A stretch of 24,491 bases of DNA from Blumeriella jaapii (Eukaryota > Ascomycota > Leotiomycetes > Helotiales > Drepanopezizaceae): positions 1-24,491 of the forward strand of contig VWND01000059.1 of assembly GCA_009599575.1 (NCBI GenBank). The letters are read 5' to 3'. The notes below the pieces were generated by a model, which made no database searches, was not told the origin of the DNA, and saw only the letters and a program-made list of their open reading frames with translations. A program made the position numbers and the translations under genes. Shown in pieces: positions 18,188 through 24,491 of this stretch. Each line of letters starts with the position of its first letter. The stretch's first letter is position 1.

Positions 18188-21100
18188 TTAGCGGCGGTTT
18201 TGAAGTTTTTTAAATGTTTTTGTTTTTTTTTTTTTGCTTTTACGACGCGTATTCGTTATTGCTTCGTTATTATTATTTGTCGTATTTTTTAAGTATTTTT
18301 TTATAATTTTTTTTATATTCGTAAAATGGTTTTTTAGCTTTTAAAAGTTTTCGCTTAATAAATAGTTTTTTTATCGTATTAAATAATATCGGCTTTTTTT
18401 TGTATTTTTATAAACTTGTATTAATTTGATTTTATATTTTTCGGATTTTTAAAATTTTATTATATTATTTTTCGGCTCGGTATCGTTTCGATTTTGCTAA
18501 GATTCTAATAGAAAAACGTGGAAAATATCGTAAATACGATATTAAAAAAAGAATTCGAATTAATAAACTTGGCCGTGCTCGTATATAATTCGCTTAATTT
18601 TAAAAAGCTTTAAATATTTATTTAAAAGCTTTCGAAAAAGTCGCAGCTATCGAAGGTTTTTGGTCGATAATAATATTTTATCGCTTATTTGAAATCTAGT
18701 CTTTTTGTGTTTAGCGTCGTAGAATTTTTTATAATTCGCGTTGGCTTTTTTTAATTTTTTATTAAATATTTCTTTTTTTTTTTATAATATTTTAATTCGT
18801 TTTTCCGCTAACGGTATTTTTTTTTTTACGACGTCGCTTTCGACGTTGCTGCTAAGTTCTGAATAAAAGCCGTATAATATGCGAAAGGGAGTAGAATCCG
18901 TAAAGGCGTGTATCGAGTTGTTATACGTAAATTCGGCTAAAGCAAGCTTCGTAGCTTAATCGTTTTATCGATAATCGTAATACGTGCGAAAATAGAATTT
19001 TAAAATTTGATTTTAACGTTTCGTTTAGCTATCGGTTTGAAAATAAAAAGCGGTGTTTAATCGACGTTGTATTTGTAGATGAAATATTATTAAAACCAGA
19101 ATTTATTAATAAAAACTAACTTTCTGTTTGTAATAATCTTTTTAAAATAGTTAAAATTTTTATAAACGTGTTATATAAATATTTTAGCTAAATCTGGGAT
19201 TAAAATCGTTTTTTATATCGGTATATATTTCGATAGCTTCGTATATCGGTTTATTATAACGAATATCGAATCGTAAATACGATTTCGTTTTTTGTTAAAA
19301 AATAAATCCGTAATGAAATTTATAATTATTTTTTTTTAAAATTTCGTAAAAGTCGAAAAAAAGGCTAATTCGTTATAAAATCGATGTTTTTTAAGTTTGT
19401 TTTTCTAGCATTTTTTATACGTATTAACGTAACGCTTTACGTCGCTTCGTAAACCAGGCCAGAAATACTTTTTTTCGATTAATTTTAGCGTTCGCCGAAA
19501 GTTTTAATAGCCGGCGGTCGGATCGTCGTAATTAATTTTTAATATTTCGCTTTTAATAGCGCTTTTATTCGAAATATACGTACGTTTTTTGTAACGTAGT
19601 AATTTATTTTGATTTATACGCCAGTATTTTTCGGACCCGGCTCGACTGCTTTGCGAAGCCGATTCGTACGTTTTTTATAATATAAAAAAATCAGATTTTT
19701 GCAATTTAAAAATAGTTTTGTAAATCGGTTTTGTTAGCTCGTTATTAGCCGTTTCGGATTATAATAATACAGCGGCTACGCTTCGTAATATATATTATTT
19801 GCAATTAATAATATTAGCAAAAAACAATTCGGCGAAAAAGCTTTTTATTTAGCTTTTTTTCGCTTGCTTTTTACTTTTTAATTCCGTTAATAAAAGCTTC
19901 GAATATTTATCGGCGCGAAATAATTTATGCTTCGATTTTAAACGTGTGTTTTTATTGCGGAAAATATTTTAGAATTTCTTAAATAAGCTAGTTTTAATTT
20001 ACGATGCAGCGTAAATAACTGTTTGTTATTTTTTTTTAAATTTTTTTTTAAATTTGGCCGGCGGAAAAAACTATTCGCCGGATTAAAAACTTTTGTTTTA
20101 TATTCGATTGTAAAATCGTATTTAGCTAGCTCGTCGGCCTATTTCGCTTAGCGTCCGTTTAAACGTTTTTTCGTAAAAAAATATTTTAAATTATAATAAT
20201 TTATACGTATAATAATAACGTCGGAAGCGTTACGTAGATATTAGTTTTATTATTTAAAAGCGTAAATTATAATTATTAGCTTAGCGTCGTAAATTTCGTA
20301 TTTTTGTTTTATAAAAAAAAGCTTTTTCGAATAATATACGATAAGATGCTAACGTGCTTTCGTATTTTTTTCGAATAATTAAAATAATATTCCGCTTATA
20401 GCGAATTTCGAAGCGTTTGTTTCGATTTAAATTTTTAATCGAAAATCGAAATAGCGTAGAATCGATGCTTAGTAAAAATTTTTTTTTAAAAGTAAAAAAG
20501 CGAGCTTCGCTTCGAATAAAAAACGAAAAAGGCTCGATATTTTTTTTCGTTGCATTTTTTTTAAAAGATTTGTAATAAATCGGCAAAGCTTAACGTAATT
20601 TTTAATAAAATATTTATAAAAGTTAATAAAACCTAAAAACATTTGAATATTTCGCTACGTAATAAAAAAAGGCTATTTCCGAATATTATTTATTTTTTTT
20701 GGGTTTATTTTAATTTTCGTAAAAGTAACGACGAAGCTTAGAAACTTAATCGTATTCGTATCGAAAGCATATTTTTTCAGATTTTCGTAAAATTTATTAA
20801 TACGAAGTTTTTCGAAAACTTTTTTTACCGCGTTTATATAATCGTCGGGGTTTTCGAAAAATATTAGAATATCGTCGAAGTAAATTATATACGTAATATT
20901 TACTAAACCGATTAAAATTTAATTAATATACGCTTGGAAAGTTGCTAATGCGTTCGAAAAGCCGAAGAATAATACGCAGTATTCGAAGTGTTCGTAACGA
21001 ATGCGAAACGCAGTTTTCCATTTATTTTCTTTTTTTATTCGAAAGCGATGGTACGTTTAAATAAAATTTAGCTTGGTAAATATTTTAACTTTTTTTAAAC

Positions 21101-21917
21101 AATTTAAAATTTCGCTTATAAAAAATAAAAGAATTCGATTTTTAATCGTAACTGCGTTTAAACTTTTATAATCGACGTATAATCGTAAACTTTCGTTTTT
21201 TTTCGGTATAAATATTATCGGTGCGCCGGTAAGGCTAGTAAATTTTCTTATCCAGCTTTTTTTTAAATTCGAATCGAAATATTCGCGCAATTCGATAAGT
21301 TTAAATTCCGATAAAAAATAAATTAGTTTTTAAAAAAAATTTTTTTTTTTCGCGAAGTTTATTCGATATTTTATAAAATAGTAAAAAGCTAAGATAACCG
21401 CGGCGGTATCGTCGAATACGTCGGCGTAATCGTCGTATTTAAAAGGTAATTAATATTGTTTTTTAATAGCTTTTTTTAAAACGATACAAAACGCTTGCTT
21501 TTTTTTGGATTTTTTTTTGAAACGTTTAATTATAACGAAATTAAATTGTAAGCGTTCGATTGGATATCGCTACGATTTAGTTCGAAAGCTTATAGCGGAA
21601 TCGATATTTCGCAACCAAAAAAAACCTAGAATAAATAAAATTTTTAAGATATTTATATCGTAAACTACGAAATCGTTTTGTATTTTTTTAATTATTTTAT
21701 AATTATTAATAGCGCGAATAAGTTGCGTATGCGTGCCGTAGATAATTACTTTTTTTTTTTTAATCGTAAATAAATTAATACGTTTTTAAATTGGTTTTTA
21801 TTTATATTTAATTAATAACTTTTGAATTACGCAGTTTTTTTCCGCGCCGCAATCGATAAAAGTTCGTTTCGTACGAATTTCGCTTTTAGCTTTTTTAATT
21901 TCGATTAAAATTATTAT
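18188..21917 (-). pseudogene. pol: Element C pol: protease to chromodomain
   Basis: Read downward from ATA 21917 (ATG in B), 47 nt after the gag stop, to TAA 18190-18188. The protease is DCG (near 21855). RT shows [12 protein letters not shown] residues and IPKKNESLRLYVDYKSLN near 21290-21120. YFDD is intact at 20882-20871. RNase H and its tail run to about 20050. Integrase is in the 19600-18900 region, with the first Asp read as Asn (N-F-I-T-D) and the second as Asn (ITN). The chromodomain lies at about 18439-18290. The length exceeds B's by one nucleotide, so at least one indel is present besides the many TGG-derived stops. Confidence 0.9.
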
Positions 21918-21961
21918 TTTCTGTTTTTTTTTTTCGTTCGATTTTATTAGCAACGACGAAA

Positions 21962-23497
21962 TTAAAATCGAACGAAAGCTTTTTCCGAATTTTTAGATTT
22001 GTTAGTTTCGGAGCAGTTTAAAATTATATATTTTTTTTTATTGTATTTATAATATTCGATTTTTAAACAATTGGCTATGCGATGCTTTTTTTTTTAGCAG
22101 CGATTGCATTTCGAAAAATAAAAGGAGTCGTTAGAAGTTTTAAAATTCTAAGGGATTTTGTTAGAATTGTCGTTTTTTCGCTTTCGTTTTTTTTTTTATA
22201 ACGTATTTTCGAATCGAAAAACGGTATGTATTTGTTTTAGCTTTTGGGCTTTGATCGTAAATATAAGTTTTTTTTTTTTTTTTTTTTTTTTGCGTTCGTT
22301 TTATCGTTTATTATTTTTCGTTTCGTCGTTGATAATTTTATTAATATTTTCGATACGACGAGCGATTAATATTAATTTTTCGTACGAATTTGTAGTTGTA
22401 ATATTATTTCGTTTAATAATTTTTTTTCGAAAAGTAGATCGGAGCTTTGCGAAAAGCATTTTTTTTTTAGTCGTATCGTTTGTTATTTGCAATTGCTATT
22501 CGAAATTATTTAAATAAGCAACGAAATCGTTAATTAATTTATGTTTTTTTTGCTTCGTTTTATCGTATAAATTCGAAGCCGCGATTTTTCGATTTTTCGT
22601 ATTTATTAAAAAATCTAATATTTATTTTTTAAAATCGTTTTATATGATTCGAATATTCGTAAAACGTCGTTCGTATCCGATTTATTTTTTTTTTATTTTA
22701 TCGTCGAAGATTAAAATACAAACGTTAATTTTCTTTTAATTAGTATAAAATATTACTTTTTTATTTTGGCGAAAGCTTCGTTTTACACGCCGAATAAAAA
22801 ATTAAGCTTTTTTAATATTTTTTTTTCGATATATTAAAAAGTTTTTTATTTTTAATGCTTTTCGGCTCGAATTCGTTGTGTTTTTTACAAAAGGTATAAT
22901 ATGCTTAGAAAAAATGCTAAATCGTTTTTTTTAATAAATATTATTATCGTAATGCTTCGAGGATATTTTATAATAATCGCCGGCTTAAATTATTTTCTGT
23001 TTTTTTTCAATTGGGGCGCGTATTAGGAAATATAAAAACCTTTTTTTCGATATTTTCGAAAGCGTTAAATTTTCGTTGAAATTGTTTAACTTTTTTTCGG
23101 AATTCGTTTCGGCGTTTTTTTGGTTTTTTCGAATTTTTTAATTATTTCGTAGATTTTTTTTTCAGTTTTTTTTCTGTTTTATTTTAGCTTGTATTTTTTT
23201 TACTTTTTTATATTTATCGTTTTTTTTTTATTCGGCGCGGATTCGTTTATTAGCCAGATAAATCAGAGTTTCGATAAAAGGTTTTTCCGAATCGTTTTAA
23301 GCGTGGTTTTTTTTAATAATTTTTTCGATAAAAAAAATTGAAAAGTCGTCGCGCTTTGATAATAAAGTATTTTCGATTTTTAATAAAACTGGTAACGTTA
23401 AGGGAAACGATAATACGGGATTTTTTTAAATAGCCGAAAATGCTAAGTTTTTTTAAATAGCTGGAAATGCTTGTTTTTTGCGAATGCGAAAAGCTAT
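21962..23497 (-). pseudogene. gag: Element C gag remnant
   Basis: From the inferred start ATA 23497-23495 to TAA 21964-21962. Tandem 27-bp repeats (23470-23417) come at codon 10. The coiled-coil segment and capsid region (KMLFAKLRSTFRKKIIKR near 22460-22400) follow. The two zinc knuckles lie in 22108-22013. The first keeps all four ligands (C-N-R-C...H...C); in the second the central Cys and His are Tyr. Stops are mostly at former TGG. Confidence 0.84.
23417..23470 (-). repeat. 27-bp tandem repeat in gag N-terminus, copy C
   Basis: Units 23470-23444 and 23443-23417 begin gcattt(c/t)c(a/g)gctatt on the coding strand, 27 nt after the inferred start as in A and B. Confidence 0.8.
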
Positions 23498-23589
23498 AAT
23501 ATCGATAATAACGATATAAATGTAATAATATAATAAAAAATTGTTTTAATAATATCGAACTGCCGTTTCGATAAGTAAAAAAATTAAAA
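23498..23589 (-). other. Untranslated leader of element C
   Basis: 92 nt between LTR and gag start, with the acggcag patch also seen in B. No recognisable tRNA primer site. Confidence 0.5.
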
Positions 23590-24002
23590 TATAAGAATTG
23601 AAAAGCAAAAAAACACTAATTTAAATAATAAAATTTAAATAAAATTGGGTTGATAATTAAACTGATTTTTATTTTTTATATTTTTAATAAAAAGCGTATA
23701 TAAATATAAAAGAAAGGGTGGAGCTTTCGAAAAAAATATTTCTCAGAAAACCAGGCGAATTTTATTTAGTATGCTTTTCCAGCCCTTATTCCGACCTTTT
23801 TTTATTTTTTTTAATATAATTTTAATAACTGGTTTTTTAGCAATTATTTTTATAAAATATTTTATTTAAATATTATTTCCAGCTTTTATAGTATTATCCG
23901 GCCCCTACGGCCTATCCGCAGAAAGTGCTATTCGAGGGTTGGTAGGAGGCAGAGGGTTTTGGCGGATTACCTGATTTATACACGTGATGTTGGTTCCTGA
24001 CA
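23590..24002 (-). repeat. 5' LTR of element C, 413 bp
   Basis: On the coding strand it begins tgtcaggaaccaacatcacg at 24002 and ends attcttata at 23590. The outer 120 bp or so are nearly unmutated and the inner half is degraded. Confidence 0.96.
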
Positions 24003-24007
24003 CCGAT
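24003..24007. repeat. Target-site duplication of element C, right (ccgat)
   Basis: Identical to 16631-16635. Confidence 0.95.
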
Positions 24008-24491
24008 AGCTAAACGGAATATTAAAATCAAATTTTAGAATTTTACTTTCGCACGTATTACGATTATCGATAAAACGATTAGGCTACGAAGCTTATTTTA
24101 GCCGAGTTTACGTATAATAACTCGATATACGCTTTTACGGGTTTTATTTTTTTTCGTATATTATACGGTTTTTATTTAGAATTTAATAGCAACGTCGAAA
24201 GCGACGTTATAAAAAAAAAAAAAAATACCGTTAGCGGAAAAAAACGAATTAAAATATTACAAAAAAAAAAAAAATACTTAATAAAAAGCTAAAAAAAGCT
24301 AACGCGAATTATAAAAAGTTTTACGACGCTAAACATAAAAAAATTAAATTTTAAATAAGCGATAAAATATTATTATCGATTAAAAACTTTTAATAATTGC
24401 GACTTTTTCGAAAGCTTTTAAATAAATATCTAAAGCTTTTTAAAATTAAGCGAATTATATACAAGCACGGCTAAGCTTATTAATTCGAATT
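24008..24491 (+). pseudogene. pol: Element A pol, third piece: end of integrase core and C-terminal domain
   Basis: It continues the core after the C insertion: the catalytic Glu is kept in ACG GAA (24015-24020). The downstream segment encodes LAEFTYNNSIYAFT-like and NANYKKFYDAKH-like residues, then the start of the GPY/F-like region (about 24350-24470). It aligns with 12433-12917 of B. The chromodomain and stop lie beyond the window. Stops are frequent. Confidence 0.87.

Larger units (their letters stand above)
16636..24002 (-). mobile_element. Element C: complete 7,367-bp chromovirus inserted in element A, reverse orientation
   Basis: Two 413-bp LTRs flank gag, pol and the 3' intergenic stretch on the minus strand, with a perfect ccgat duplication. 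The coding strand shows G-to-A loss, so the plus strand here is T-rich. The plus-strand intervals 17993-18187 (after pol) and 17213-17503 show no conserved gene. Confidence 0.97.
4330..24491 (+). mobile_element. Element A: chromovirus split by nested insertions B and C
   Basis: The 5' LTR starts at 4330 and gag and pol follow. The body is cut at 7475 by element B, resumes at 14816/14821, is cut again at 16635 by element C, and resumes at 24003/24008 to the window end. The pieces join in phase with the uninterrupted homologous sequence of B. The 3' end, including the 3' LTR, lies outside. The coding strand has lost many Gs. Confidence 0.93.

Noticed and set aside
22158..22517. 119-codon plus-strand frame opposite gag of C (related to 5807-6034 minus)
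   Set aside because: It is the complement of the Lys/Arg-rich gag segment, which reads as Phe/Leu/Ile-rich. The gag frame on the other strand carries the capsid and zinc motifs.
1..24491. Possible host genes or tRNA genes hidden between elements
   Set aside because: Every interval aligns with one of elements A-E, and no A/B-box pair or cloverleaf was evident by eye. A tRNA or covariance-model search was not possible here.

Overview
The window looks like heterochromatic, strongly A+T-rich DNA from a filamentous ascomycete (Pezizomycotina). I see no host gene, rRNA, tRNA or CRISPR. Every stretch belongs to decayed Ty3/gypsy LTR retrotransposons whose coding frames carry dense C:G to T:A transitions, the footprint of repeat-induced point mutation (RIP). 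The organism assignment is inferred from this footprint and from the element types.

At least five elements are nested. Element E (2764-4329, minus strand) is a fragment of one gypsy family with the end of RT, RNase H and the start of integrase. Two members of a second family, D (1-2763, plus) and A (4330-24491 and beyond, plus), interrupt E. A is in turn split by two complete members of its own family: B (7476-14815, plus, in the RT region, 5-bp duplication aatct) and C (16636-24002, minus, in the integrase core, duplication ccgat). A therefore lies in three visible pieces: 4330-7475, 14816-16635 and 24003-24491.

The A/B/C/D family can be described fully because copies complement each other. 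It is about 7.34-7.37 kb with 413-bp LTRs (TG...TA/CA ends), gag with two CCHC zinc knuckles, and pol ordered protease, RT (YFDD), RNase H, integrase (H2C2, DD35E, GPY/F-like) and a C-terminal chromodomain: a chromovirus. Between pol and the 3' LTR, about 1.1 kb holds a 489-nt frame on the opposite strand. It has exactly the same length in B, C and D and is the best candidate here for something undescribed. A 32-bp tandem repeat and a polypurine tract lie between it and the 3' LTR.

The RIP pattern is also informative. B lost mainly C on its coding strand, while A, C and D lost mainly G. Surviving C and G sit mostly in CpG or GpC steps. Damage fades toward the outer edges of each element. No intact protein-coding gene remains, so all coding features are pseudogenes.
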